From Lactarius indigo (taxonomy: Eukaryota > Basidiomycota > Agaricomycetes > Russulales > Russulaceae), in NCBI GenBank assembly GCA_025766275.1, contig JAFKAC010000049.1, positions 372,001 through 436,000 on the forward strand: a stretch of DNA of 64,000 bases, written 5' to 3'. The position numbers were made by a program, and so were the translations under genes. Numbering within the stretch: the first letter of the stretch is position 1; the number at the start of each line of letters is the position of its first letter. Of this stretch, positions 43,501 through 54,216 are shown one piece after another. The notes beneath the pieces were generated by a model. The model saw nothing but the letters and a program-made list of their open reading frames with translations. It made no database searches and was not told the DNA's origin.

Positions 43501-44793
43501 CTGAAAGAAGCTAGAAACGACGCCCAACGCCTTATAAAGAAGGCGCAAGAGTCATGGGTGCGCAACAAAGATATGCCCAAGTTCAGCATTAACGACCTTG
43601 TGTGGCTCAAGGGCAAACATCTTCGAACCAATCAGCCCACAGCGAAATTAGCGGCGCGACGCCACGGACCCTTTCGGGTAGTACAGGTGATGTCCCCCTA
43701 CAACTATCGATTGGAACTTCCCACACAGTGGAGCATCCACCCAGTGTTTCACATCGATCTTCTCACACCGTACAAACAAACTTCCCTACACGGGGAAAAC
43801 TTCACACGACCACCGCCCGAACTGATAGATGGGGAAGAGGAGTACGAGGTCGAGGCCATTCTGGACGCTCGGCATTTCGGCAAAAGGAAACGCCTCCAAT
43901 ATTTGGTCAAATGGAAGGGGTACCCAGACTCGGAGAACCAGTGGGTCAACAAAGACGACGTCTTTGCGCCAGAAGCGCTCCGTCTGTATCAGGAAGCACG
44001 AACCCACGGTAGAAGAGATAAAGTGGGAGTCGCCCGAACAGAGGACAGTCATCCCCTCTTCCTTCGCTCAGCCACCACTCTCATGCCCACTTCCCCATTA
44101 CGACATGTCACACAAGCGCAGCTTCTCGACTCCCTCGCAGAAGACGCCCGCGCCCTCTTGGCAGAGGACGATGACACCGAAGTTCCCAACACTCAGCTCA
44201 CGCCATGGACACCTCTTGCACCAACAGAGGGGCCCATCACCGCGCAAGAATGGATCAACGTCGTCACCAGATTCCCAGACCCGACAACCACTCCCGACGA
44301 CGACCAAGCCGTTGTCCATGTCTTCCGAAACGATCGCGGCGAGCGCGAACCCATCGCCGCTATCCCCCCAAGCGACGACCTCATCGGCGTTCGCGGAGTT
44401 TTCCCAAGCAACGACCAGCATTCAAGCGCTGATGGAGTACGAGTTGGAGGGCTGGAAGAAAGTAGCGGCAGCATGGCAGAAGGAGCAGCTGGACTCGGCA
44501 GCGGCCCGACTGAGGGAGATGCGCGAGCGACGGCAGCGATGGCGGCAGCTGAGGCTGGCCATGACGACGAAGATTATTACCCGGCGAGACACACCTTCCT
44601 TCGAACGAAACGCGACCCTGATAATCCCCTCATCACGCCCTGGCTCGTCTACTCCGACGGGTCCCCCATGTATCGAGGACGTGTGCGCGTGCCTGGAGCC
44701 GCCGATCACCGTCCGTTCACCGCCGCTGAGGACCCCGCACATGTCATTGCGCCTGAAGGGTTCCTGGCGAACCGACGACCCCATCATATTTGA
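40465..44793 (+). CDS. Pol of retrotransposon 2, translated by -1 frameshift; RT active site mutated
   Basis: Protease ALVDSGATDNFI (about 40650); RT FFFIKKKDGKLRPVQDYR, motif A KLNIRWGYNN with Asn (codon 41497-41499) where the catalytic Asp is expected, YMDD at 41701-41712; RNase H EVDASGYAVGAVL, YDLELLAIVKAL, SDHLNLQYW, ADALSRR; integrase finger (HYWWPRLRKDVYEYV, CAECQRNK), Asp in VAVDFITKLP, Asp in ISDRDPRF, Glu in DGQSERTN; RRHGPFRVVQ; chromodomain QYLVKWKGYPDSENQWVNKD (about 43900-43960). A C-terminal domain follows and is cut by TGA at 44791-44793, after which the same frame continues. Around 44419-44560 another frame has stronger codon bias. Confidence 0.9.
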   Translation, partial: SQGPHTSRFVGKGGFSGRLNPSVWVRALQCNSVIVTTRYRSLRIPVTVHTNYQTTETNALVDSGATDNFIKPGMATRAGVPTQPLQTPRKIWNIDNTENKAGLITHYVNLEVKTRGQIKKMTFLVTDLGSEDMVLGYPWLSAFEPTISWATATMHPDMQPVVLATTEELLATPTIRALIVAEKEAIVQELDEETFVRATTSTELAIQAKQQQMAAVLPQEYAMFSKLFNKQALHRFPLARPWDHAIDFKPSAPAAINCKIYPMTQKEEGELKEFLEEKLKQGYLRPSISPYASSFFFIKKKDGKLRPVQDYRVINSHTIRNQYPLPLIQDLILDLSNAHIYTKLNIRWGYNNIRIRDGDQEKAAFKTKFGLFEPTVMFFGLTNSPATFQAMMNHIYRDTIAKHERLGTTIRVYMDDIGIATHVDHDLTAHIAAVHDVLRVAEEHDLYFKLEKCLFHQPRMDYLGVILERGVTRMDPVKVQGIKDWPTPTKVKDVRSFLGFCNFYRLFIRGFATHTKPLTKLTRKDEEWRWTEEEDRAFNTLKRLVTEEPVLAHPVLQDPFELEVDASGYAVGAVLLQKKSDGKRHPIGYYSATLSEAERNYDIYDLELLAIVKALRNWRPLLAGAPHKIKIYSDHLNLQYWKSPQKISRRVAREVLELSEYDFEIHHIKGKNNGRADALSRRPDYNQGVEDNSEVVVLPPEVFVRTLNTARTFIANPNLLQPRHQQDEEVIKLWVDPYHLKKIQGEWYKDGRFVITGPASTQRILIHDHHDLPIHGHPGIAKTQRILERHYWWPRLRKDVYEYVQGCAECQRNKVNTRPIRAALHPITPILEAMPFHTVAVDFITKLPASKGYDSILTVTDHDCSKASIFIPCREEITAEETATLYVAQVFKRFGLPRKIISDRDPRFTSKFTREVCRILGIQQNISTAYHPRTDGQSERTNQWLEQYLRFWVNERQDNWEAYLPIAEFAHNNWPHEHTKESPFKLLMGYDPQADWTDKPSPIPLATARLTQLKEARNDAQRLIKKAQESWVRNKDMPKFSINDLVWLKGKHLRTNQPTAKLAARRHGPFRVVQVMSPYNYRLELPTQWSIHPVFHIDLLTPYKQTSLHGENFTRPPPELIDGEEEYEVEAILDARHFGKRKRLQYLVKWKGYPDSENQWVNKDDVFAPEALRLYQEARTHGRRDKVGVARTEDSHPLFLRSATTLMPTSPLRHVTQAQLLDSLAEDARALLAEDDDTEVPNTQLTPWTPLAPTEGPITAQEWINVVTRFPDPTTTPDDDQAVVHVFRNDRGEREPIAAIPPSDDLIGVRGVFPSNDQHSSADGVRVGGLEESSGSMAEGAAGLGSGPTEGDARATAAMAAAEAGHDDEDYYPARHTFLRTKRDPDNPLITPWLVYSDGSPMYRGRVRVPGAADHRPFTAAEDPAHVIAPEGFLANRRPHHI

Positions 44794-45231
44794 TACCCCA
44801 TCACCAGGCCAGACGGAGTAGAGAGGGACGCGTCGCATGTCCAAATCATCGGAGGGGCAGACCCCCTCATACTAGGCGTCATACCGGGCTCCCCACACGT
44901 CTACGGTAAGCCCCTCTACGCCGAGCCTCACGTGTCCGCGGCACTCCGCCCCACGTATCCGCATGAAGACCTCATCGTCTTTGAGGCGGACAAGATCACC
45001 GACCGCGCGCTCAATCGTATCAACGATGAGTCGCTCACCGCAGAAGTTACACGCTTCTGCGCAGCCAGCTACGAGTTGGATCGGCTCCGGGCGAGGGTGA
45101 GTCAACTCCGCGCCATGATTGAGTGTGCACAGGACGACCGGCGCGATGCCATCTACCGCTTGGAGCGCGCCACCGCGCTAGAGCGTATTGCCGATGAACA
45201 ACGCGATTGGCCGGCCCACGACTTTCGGTGA
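44794..45231 (+). other. In-frame continuation of Pol 2 after TGA
   Basis: Open to 45231 in the Pol frame. It matches the C-terminal domain that is uninterrupted in element 1: VYGKPLYAEPH against IYYGPLFAKPR, and LTAEVTRFCAASYELDRLRA against VTAEVYRLRASLVRRDQLVA. So the ancestral Pol continued here; TGA could come from CGA by a CpG transition. Confidence 0.65.
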
Positions 45232-45248
45232 GTCTGGGGTCTCACGCT

Positions 45249-45262
45249 AAAAAGGGAGGTGA
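45249..45262 (+). promoter_or_regulatory. Polypurine tract of retrotransposon 2
   Basis: AAAAAGGGAGGTGA directly upstream of the 3' LTR. Confidence 0.7.
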
Positions 45263-45761
45263 TGTCACGTTTTGAGTCATACCCTTACTGTACCGGTTGC
45301 AACTACGGCGGTAAGGTAGATTAGTTGCGGACTTACTTACGGTAGTGCAGTGATACGAGAGTACGATAGGAGATAAGGGACCGATTGCTGACTGACGACT
45401 GGCGCCACTAATACTAGTAGTAGTGGTACTAGGGTTCGAGCTACTTACGCGACACGTTGGACGCTACATTACTGTGACTCATAGCAGCGCTTGAAAGCCT
45501 GCTCAACTTGTATTTAATCTATCTTGTGAAGACCAAGAAACGCCATCTTGGTCTTCTTGAATCGTCACTTCTGTTCTGCCTTTCTACCCTACTCTTCGCC
45601 AAAGTCCGTTTGAACGACAAAGTCATCACTCTAGGTGTGCCTTCGAGCATTCACCCGTGCATCCGTCTTGGACCTTCGAGTCTTCAAGCCAGGAAGTTTA
45701 CCGCTAAGTTGTTACCGCCTCTATCAAGCTCAAGTCGAGCTAACGTCGTGACGGCGTTACA
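45263..45761 (+). repeat. 3' LTR of retrotransposon 2
   Basis: 499 bp, ends GTTACA; five differences from the 5' LTR. Confidence 0.97.
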
Positions 45762-46620
45762 CCCGATAATAGATTGGCGTGAAGAAGACGAAGACTTGGT
45801 GGCGCGGGTTCCCCATAGACCATCTCGGTGCAGCTAAGAAAGGGTGGTTTTGTATGCTGCAGGTCTTTGGTTCTCTGTGCATGAGTACTACTCGTCAGCG
45901 GGTTTGTACATCGTTCAGTAGAGCACTTATGGTTTAAGAGCCCTCTAGGCGTGGGGGAAGGCGAGGGTGGCGATGAGTAAGTAATCGGCGGTGACTCGCT
46001 CGACTGGCTTTCGTCAATGGTACTCAGCCGGCTTGGTTCCTGAGAAGTGTACGCAGAGGCCGTGGGTCGCAAGAAAGATGTGCCAAAGGGATAGACTGAG
46101 CGATCAAAGGGGATGCTCGTATCATCCGTTTCCGGTGGTCCTCGGATTGAGACCGAGGGGTTGGAGGGGACCTGGGGGCTTACAGGATGGCGTGATGAAA
46201 TGGTGCTTGGTGTAGACTCAGTAACTGACGATAATAACGTCGTCGTCTCTGAACGGACCAGGAAATGAGGGGGTGTCGCGACGGGCACAGAGACCGGTAC
46301 CTGGGTCTCCTCCGCAGCGGGTTGAGGATGGAAGACTTCTATGATCTCCTCGGCAGGTTGAGGTGGAGTCACCCGGACGGCTGGTGGGGGAGAAATTGGG
46401 ACTGGCTCCTCAACAGGCTCGAGGTCAACGGGCTGTGTGATGGTTGCATGGGTTCCGCGAATGGCCCCTACGAAGTAGAGTGAGCCTCATCCAACACCGC
46501 TTAGTGAGAACCTACCGGTCTCAGGAGTGTTGTCAGAGATGGTGCTCGAAGGGAATGGTCAGAGGAACGGTCGGTAATAGTGGTGTGGCCGACGCTATCG
46601 ATGGCCATTTTAAAAAATCG
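45762..46620 (-). pseudogene. Family X copy 2, 5' part (split by retrotransposon 2)
   Basis: A long minus-strand open stretch, Pro/Ser/Thr-rich: VRVTPPQPAEEIIEVFHPQP, VEEPVPISPPP, STIDESQSSESPPITYSSPP, ending LRLLHANLLSG exactly at the insertion. Removing the element and one target copy continues the frame as ASEYHLL at 37935. An intron (GTAGGT.. to CGTAG) near 46465-46512 joins an upstream exon starting about 46607. That it belongs with the 37-kb exons is inferred from strand, position and continuity; the exact splice pattern at the junction is unresolved. Confidence 0.45.
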
Positions 46621-47555
46621 CATCCACCTGACACCGCTAAGCTCGACATCACAAATTGCGTACATATTTTTCTCGCAGACATTCTCGATGAAACGAAGTT
46701 TGTTGAGCCCCGTCAATACTAATAAAATTGCGCCTGTCTAGTGTCGATGCAATTTGCCTGAAAACTACAGAACACCTCCACTTTTACCACACTTCCAACC
46801 TCACTGTAAACACAAGCAAGTTTTTCGTCGACGAAGTCGACACCTAGTGGAACATGAGGAACAAAGCAAGTTAGCGTCCATGTACAAGGGAAAAGGTAAA
46901 TTCCAATATGCCTCATGAAAAAAAATCTCTTTACGGTAACTATATTGCGGTAAAGAAGGTTCCCACCGGATGGAATGAACAAGGACACTGCAGGGAAAAC
47001 GATGAAACAAAAGGGAGGCCACGCTGTTCGCCGCAAGGCTCTGGAAGGCTTGCGGAGCCGTGGGCAACCGACCTGGCAAGTCATGTGGTGTCGACGATTG
47101 CTGGATGCCATATTTAGCACCCATGCCGAAGTCGTGGCTAGGATAGTCGATTCAGCCCGGCCATGATTTTCTACACTTTCTGTCTTTTCCGCCTTTGTTT
47201 GTTGTCTTCGTTACCATCACAGTACTACTACCCGCTAGTGACGCCCGCATATAATACATTGAGGATACGCTGTCTGACAATGCACGGAGGTTACGCCGCT
47301 CAGTTGTCAGGGTTATCCACCCAGGCTCAACCACGTCAAGACCACCCTCTAGGCATCAACATAAATACACAGGTGCGTTGTTGACATGACATATAAGCGG
47401 ATGCTCTACTGTTGTAGAACTGATATTTTTCAGTCGTCGTCGATATATGCGTTCGGGACACGCCTCCCACGCTGGGGTGTTCCTGACCTGGGGCCGCCGT
47501 GTGCCGAGCTCCCTGTTTCCCCTGACCACAGTCTCCCATGCGCAACGCTGCTGGC
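46621..47555. other. Spacer, no clear gene
   Basis: Minus strand near 46815-46860 encodes LGVDFVDEKLA, which recurs as LGVDFVDYDLAW near 50110-50165 (shared DNA word AAGTCGAC(A/G)CCTAGT). Otherwise no recognisable exon. Confidence 0.35.
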
Positions 47556-47645
47556 GGATGTCGACATTGCGGTTGCAGGTGCCATCGCACAGACAATCTC
47601 CTATCCATTCGAGGTCGTACGCCAGCGCGTGCAAGTAGTTGGGCC
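47556..47645 (+). pseudogene. Mitochondrial carrier (SLC25) fragment
   Basis: Plus strand reads AVAGAIAQTISYPFEVVRQR then VQV, containing the carrier signature P-x-[DE]-x-x-[RK] as PFEVVR preceded by the typical AGAIAQT..Y helix start. Only this one repeat boundary is visible; no flanking carrier helices were found, so it is a relic. Confidence 0.5.
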
Positions 47646-50374
47646 AATGGAGCCCTGGCAGAGATGTGCCGCAAAGTTCCGAAGGGACAATAACGACACT
47701 GCGAACTCGCAGCACAAAGACGATAGTCAATCCAACACCCGTCAACTGAAGGTGAATACTTCAATATTTGAGTCATGCCGCGTCTTATCATTATCGGATC
47801 AGCTTCACGCAGCATAATCACGTAGGTCTTTTTACTCTGCTTGACAAGTCGCCTTAAGTGGACAATTATATTGTTGTTCGCACATTCGACACAGCATCGC
47901 TACGTGGCATCGTGGACTATGGTGGTACGAGGATTGGTCTCTTTCTTTATATATACTTACACCACCTGGCATCGATACGTGTGTATTTTTATGGAATGAA
48001 ATCGAATCATATCGTTTTTTATATATCCTAAAGCGGGATTGGACATCGGAAATGCATCGATTCCTAGAACTCTCATAGAACATGTCATTGCCAATCGAAG
48101 TAATCTGAAATTTAATCAACGTCATCACCTTGCTTGCCAAGGTCATATGGCAGGTCGATATTCCGGGTGAATCGTAAACAAAGCCAAAGTGAATCTTGTT
48201 ACATAACCTTTGACCCATTTTCGGTGAATTCTGCCACCCCACACAGGGAGGAAGTCTGTTATATAATCACTTTCTTCGTTCGCTGTATGATTCCACAGAT
48301 ACTCTGGCTTCCGCTCCCTCAGTTGGGCAACCTCCATCAAGAAAACTGTGTTCTGCATTTCAACGGTGCTAGGGGATATGGTAGGGGATTGACTTTAGTC
48401 ATCATTCTTGGTACGTTACGCTGTCTTGGTGACAAGATTGGTCTTGACTCTTGAGACCGTAGATGAACGAAGAGGGTGCGTTGAGTGCTTCCAGCACATG
48501 CCCATGCTCACCACCACATACGCACAGGGCCGCCGTAGTGATGAGCTGGGCTGGGCTCAAAGCCCGGGTTGCCTAGCCGTCAAAGTGGCCTCAAAGCCCT
48601 CGCCCGTGACTTGCCTTTCTCACACCTCACGTCGCTGTCCAGCGCGCTCAACCATGCGTATCATCTTCCATCATCTTTATATCCCTGGCTCATCAGAGTT
48701 GCTTGTCAAACGCATCGGCTGCGCCACACTGTCGCACTGCGCCATTGCCTCCTTCGCCGCCACTATCCCTTTCAACACTTGTCATGAAGACGCGGACGGG
48801 CTCCAGCCCAGTAATCAAGATATGTATATTTTTTGGGTTTCATTTTGTTTCTTACTGAGTCTCGGACGACCTCTATCTCCCCAGCACTTGCAAGAAGTGC
48901 CCCCCATGCCGCACCCCTCAAATCCCCACTGTCACCGCCTTGCCTGCACGCAAACCCGCCGCTACCTCTACCCTTCGCCACCGGGAGTCCACCGTCACCG
49001 CCACCCCGTCACAGCGCCATCACAACACGGCGTGCAAGCCCCTCTTCAAATCCCCACAACACCGACAGCGCGCAAACCCCCCTGCGATATCAACTCAACA
49101 TGGCACACAAGTCCCGCCATGACGCAAGCCGCAAACGACGGAGGCCACTGGCGACGGCAGCAATATGGTGACAACAACAATGCGGCGATGACCGCGACCG
49201 TGACGGAACGCCTCATGCCTCTACACCGCCACCTCATCCGGCGCCTGTGACGTCATCCTGCTCGACGGTACAAGTATTGGCAACAGTGTCTCTGTTTCTG
49301 GTGCCGTTCCCACGAACACGACGTCATCGCCGGTAGGTCCTTTTCCTGTCCTTGCCCCCTTCGGCGTCGGCCACCGCATCTTCATTGCTCATCTTATTGA
49401 CGGCTCCTCCACAGACGGCACCTCTTACCACCTCAGGCACTTCCGCTACCAGGACATCTAAAGGTTCAAGCTCATGTTCATCAGATGCCGCCTCGGCCAT
49501 CCGTCTTGCAGGCAGTGGCGCTCCTGTTGGTTTCGTCACCATCGTAATGGGCGCCGACGGCCCCATTAAAGTTTACGGTCCTTCGAGGTTCAGAATCAGC
49601 ATCCTCTCAAAGTCCATCTTTTACCGCATCTTCAACCTCGTTTCGTCTTGCTGGTGGGCGTCTTGGTGCTATCGCTACTCGCTTGGAGTGCGCCATTGCT
49701 CGCTGGGCGCGCGCAAACTGGGCAGACTCGTCTTCCTCACTAAATTCAGAAACATCATCAGACTCCGAGCGACCATGTCCGCGACCACGGCAACCCAAGA
49801 CAACAACACAGGTGGCGTTACGACAACTACGCGCCGACGACTGTAGCAACGGGAGGAGACGGAACGTCGTTCCCTTTACTCACTACAGCGTATACTTATG
49901 TTGAAAAAGGAATATATTTTGTTGCTCCATTTCTCACATTTCCTTTTTTTTCACCTTTGGCTGTCGTCTTGCACAGTAACGGCGCTTTCCCACGACCAAG
50001 CCCGGGCCCCCTCTACACGGCCAGGCTGATGTTTTGAGCAAGCCCAAAAGGCCCAGTGACGCAGAGACGTGTTGAAAAACCCTACCAAAATAGATACAGT
50101 TTCCATGCAACGGCTCCCACCAAGCAAGGTCATAGTCGACAAAGTCGACGCCTAGTATACTATATGGCGGGAAAAGTCGTGACTGGATAGAGATCAAGCG
50201 AACGCAATCAACTGGAAACGATGGACTTCCCACAGGTACTCATACAGTATGTGAAACAACTCGGCTTGTGTCAGCGCTCAAATCGTTCAAGCTCAAGTGT
50301 CAAGACTCAATAGTCTGTAAGTAAGAGCGATTGAAATTAGAAATATTTAGCATCTCGACTGTTTAGTTTGAGAC
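47646..50374. other. Gene-poor stretch
   Basis: No protein family recognised. Open frames around 48408-49250 and 49352-49846 lack ATG starts and are Pro/Thr/Ser-rich low complexity. 50085-50165 holds the LGVDFVD-type duplicated fragment. Confidence 0.35.
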
Positions 50375-52633
50375 TTACGCGATCACATCGGAAGAATGGG
50401 CGAACGAATATTTCTCCATTTTCGGACACAACACGTGTTTTACATAGAGTGCTTCTCGACCTTCAAGCCATCTGGGGTCGTAGGCATTGATCGGAAGGCC
50501 TGTCGGCACATGCACCTTCTTATGAACTTTCTGGGACCCGATACGGATGTGAGGAAACACGCCGCGCTTGTCAAGAGACCAGCTATTGATATGGTTTCGG
50601 TGATGCAGCTGGTCAAAGACCTTGAGCCAGTTGTGTAGGTCGGGGTGTCGCCAATCGGGTTTGACAACTGTGTATGCGATCCGCTTCGAGTTGCAGTCGA
50701 CATCAGATTCATCTGAGGACATCCCATTGGATCCCAATGCATCTAATATATCGAGGTGCCTTTTGAGTGGATCAAAGAGCTTGGCGATACCACGGCGGCG
50801 TTGAAACAACTACATTGTACATGAGCAATTGGTTGCAATAAGGATAAGAGACCCACTCACTTGGTATTTGCGCTGTTGCCTGCTATGCTTAGACCTCTCA
50901 GAGGCCCTATCCGCTCGCGAGAGCGCTTCACGTTTGTGGCGAGACCTAAAACTCCTGATCCGATTGGTGAATGCTCTTTCTATCGCCTGGCGCATCTCCT
51001 GTGTATCATCGTACTCCATCTTCTGGACAAAATGATCGACGAAAACATGCCCAGCGGAGATATTCCAAGGTGACCTTGGTTCCCCCGCTATGTCGATCAT
51101 GAACTCAGCAGTTGTGGCGTCACAAGCCTTTGCGCCATGACCTGTGTGCTCCCACTCGGTTGAAAACCTGGAAACCTGAGAAGGTTCAGGCGTGCGGCCA
51201 TAGGGTGGGTTCTCCTTAAGGAGGCAGTCGAGTTCACTTCGGACCAGTTTCTGGACCAGATAAAGTTAGCACAGAAATGTGTCGCAGGGTTGATGTTGGG
51301 CGTAAACTGACGGCCAGCACATTTTTTCTAACCCCTCGGCGCCTTGGACTTTGTCCACATCGGCTTTGTCTCTTCCAACCGCCGCTGGAACCACCCCCCT
51401 GGTACAATGAAAACCCTTATCAATCTGGACGGACATGGTGACGGTAGTATGACTTTCCTGCTGGTGACGTTCGGCGTCCTGGGAATTGGAGGGGGGCCCA
51501 CGGTCAGCTCTCGGGGACCCACGCACATAGTGGCCACTCGATGGGACAGCCCGATGTTGGCTCAATCTGCCATGGCCGCTGGGTATAGGTAGCGCTGGGG
51601 AAACCGTTGATGGCCTCGATGGTCGAGGTGACAAAGGCTGCAAGGGTTGCCTAGGCGGTGTGAAGGGCTGAGGCAACTGCTGAGAATCCTTCGCACTAAT
51701 TAGTACTGAATGTATAAGCCAAACGAGAGAAAAGCGTAGGGCGTACCGCAAGACTGCTACTTTGGTATCCATTTTGAACCGCTGTATCGTTACCTATGTC
51801 GAATTCCTCGGCTGATCTATATAGTTCCTGGTCCGAGTCAAAATCAAAGGGAACCGGGGAATCAGAAGCGTAGAAGTCTCGTGGGTCCCAGACATGCTCG
51901 TCCGGTGGTAGGATTTGCTCTACTTCAACCGAGCTTCTGTCGAAAGTGTCAATGACACTTGCCGGATGCAGTGCAGACTTCGGCCCCACCTTCCATGAGG
52001 ACTCTGATTTGTCCTCCCCTTGCCTCTACCTGGGTGCAATAACGCTGCTCGTGGAGTGGCTGTTAACTCGTCGAATTGCTAGTAATGTGATTGCCTCCGA
52101 GTCAGTATTAACACGTCCTAGCGGGGATCAAATATGGCACACCTCGGAGCCATGACTTCTATCTCCAATTCCTGTGGAAGAACCCGATCGGTGTCGCTTC
52201 TTTCTTTGTGCTTGAAGCAAATTGAATGAGCTTTCCACGACTCAAAGTAAAAAGTACTTACGCGTGTCATGTTCCAAGCCAGGTTCCGAGTCTGCAGCCG
52301 AAGTTAAATCGTGGCACATCTAGCCTAGGCACGACGATGGGATATTACCATCGCCGGACTGAGAATTGTGCCGCTTTGCGTGTCTCTGACGGGATATGTT
52401 ATGGGCATCAGACTCGTCATCAGCATCAACGCTAGACACGTCTTCGTCCTCAGATGGGCTTGAGTCACGTGCGTAACTGTTGTTTTCATGATCCTGGCGG
52501 GTACTAGTAGCCGCCCCCACACTGATAGACTCTGGTTCAGAGGTAGTCAAAGTCAAACAAATATTTGATTTTACATGCAATAGTACTCACTGAAAATACC
52601 AGGCCCCTTGTGACTGACGGTGGCTCTTGCCAT
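50375..52633 (-). CDS. Unrecognised multi-exon gene, minus strand
   Basis: A probable start at 52633 (MARATVSHKGPGIF) is followed by a GTGAGT intron and an acidic Ser-rich exon (SSPSEDEDVSSVDADDESDA). Middle exons are rich in Pro/Ser/Gln (SQQLPQPFTPPRQPLQPLS). The last two exons are better defined: KMEYDDTQEMRQAIERAFTN..SRADRASERSKHSRQQRKYQ joins by an intron at about 50809-50860 to LFQRRRGIAKLFDPLKRHLD, NGMSSDESDVD, VVKPDWRHPDLHNWLKVFDQ and INAYDPRWLEGREALYVKHV, ending at 50375. This C-terminal pattern resembles proteins of unknown function that are common in agaricomycete genomes, often near transposons. Internal exon limits are not resolved. Confidence 0.5.
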
Positions 52634-53382
52634 GTCTAAGTAGGTCGAAGCGTAGTAACAGTAGGTATACCTTGCATATGTTTGCAGAGGCACTCAAAAT
52701 GGGTACTTTGCGTTTCTGGCGTCCGCATTACACCCATATATTATAATACACATTTCACCAAGAGTAAGGATCTGCATTGTACTCCTTAAAAGGTCTCGGG
52801 CACCTACCATTGAGATGAAACGCTTAACGCACTCATTGTTACCCATTTCTAGTAAGAAAGCCGTCTGTTGCACCTCTGGATCTCCCCATCTCCGCATCTA
52901 TTGTCTTACTTCTCTGGACTAGTTTCTCTGACTCAACGTCGAGTCAACGACCCTCCAAGCGACCCTCGTTCGAGTGCCCGCGCTCTATGTGATTGTTATA
53001 TTTGATTGATCAACTCGGCCAAGAACTCGGCCCGGCACAGTGCTAATACGTTGAATATGTGAACTGACACTCGAGCACCGTAAGTTCGTAACCAAATTCT
53101 TTTGTTTGTTGCCTTTGGGCACCCACATGTTCCATCCGTGTTTGCAAAAACTGATTGGAAAAAACATGTTCTATTCGCACCAAAATAGCGCTTTCATCGG
53201 ATATGAGTGCCTTGAGTGTCTAACTCGGTTGGCCCTACCGCTCTGCGTCTATAGACTCGGATTTCCTCCTTTCTTAGCCGTCTCTGGGCTACTTGCTCAT
53301 GACGCCGTGATATATAATGTCCTGTGTCAGTCGCTCATTCACCGCCATACTGTCTCCCAGCCCAATCCTGTCAGTTCAAATC

Positions 53383-54216
53383 ATGACGACGAAAGTTCTG
53401 CATTATATGCCCGACCATGCTCTCTTGGCAGAGGACACTGAGAGGTTTGTACTTCTCGTGCTAGACCTTCCATCTTGAGAGTGTGACTCATCGGAACTGG
53501 TTCAAGCTGCAGGCCCACTGTCAGTATCGCTCCGGAGTCCCACATTTAGCATCGGCATGTCTGATTATCCTGTCATGCAGATATCAGAAAATACAAGCCC
53601 TTCATCGATGCACGTATCCACTAGATCTCCACAAATTGATGACGCCAACGAGGTACGAAACCTGCAACGCCGCAACGCGATGTACCATTCTAACGACGTG
53701 CCAAGGATCTAACTCCCAGGCTCGGGACACCATTTGCGAAATCCGAGAAACCAGGCAAGAGACCAGGTGCCGAATTCGATACCCAAATAGATGGGACGAA
53801 CGCTCTCAGTGTCGTAAATGGTCTGTGTCTACTCTATTTCATAAGCCTCAGCTTAAATCTTCCAAAATGAAGCTCTTGGCGAGGGTAGTACAGCTTCTCA
53901 GTTCCACGTCAGCCACGACACTGCGCTTGACACTGCGATTCCAATTCAGCAGCCTAAGTCAGAGCTAACGCGCGAGGACCTTTATGCGTTGTGTCAAGAA
54001 GTTCACACAGCTCTTCGGCGCATAATTGAGGTAGAAAGGCGTACGGGTATTGTGCGGAGTGATAGATCTCTCCGCCGCGAGCGCATCCAACTAGGTTTGG
54101 AAATTGCTGTAGCAGACAACCGGGTGAGAGCACGCGGACTTCCTTTCTTGATAATCATTCTCGCCATAATTACTACGATAGTTCTAAATGCCTACAAGTA
54201 CGCGTTCTCTAGTTGA
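53383..54216 (+). CDS. Possible tail-anchored protein gene, unrecognised
   Basis: An ATG at 53383 starts MTTKVLHYMPDHALLAEDTE; a middle exon may read SENTSPSSMHVSTRSPQIDD then ANEVRNLQRRNAMYHSND; the last exon reads SELTREDLYALCQEVHTALR, RRERIQLGLEIAVADNRV and ends with a membrane helix LPFLIIILAIITTIVLNAYK about seven residues before the stop at 54216. The arrangement suggests a tail-anchored membrane protein with a helical cytosolic part. Splice sites between the pieces are uncertain. Confidence 0.4.

Larger units (their letters stand above)
37941..45761 (+). mobile_element. Ty3/gypsy chromovirus retrotransposon 2, full length, probably inactive
   Basis: 7,821 bp with direct LTRs of 499 bp (TGTCAC..GTTACA) that differ at five sites, and a 5-bp target duplication CCCGA (37936-37940 and 45762-45766). 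It belongs to the same broad chromovirus group as element 1 but is clearly diverged; Gag and Pol are in different frames. The first catalytic Asp of RT is Asn and a TGA interrupts the C-terminal domain, so this copy is probably not autonomous. Confidence 0.97.

Noticed and set aside
48408..49250. 280-codon plus-strand open frame
   Set aside because: Starts at TTG, has low-complexity Pro/His/Thr-rich composition, no family match and no splice pattern.
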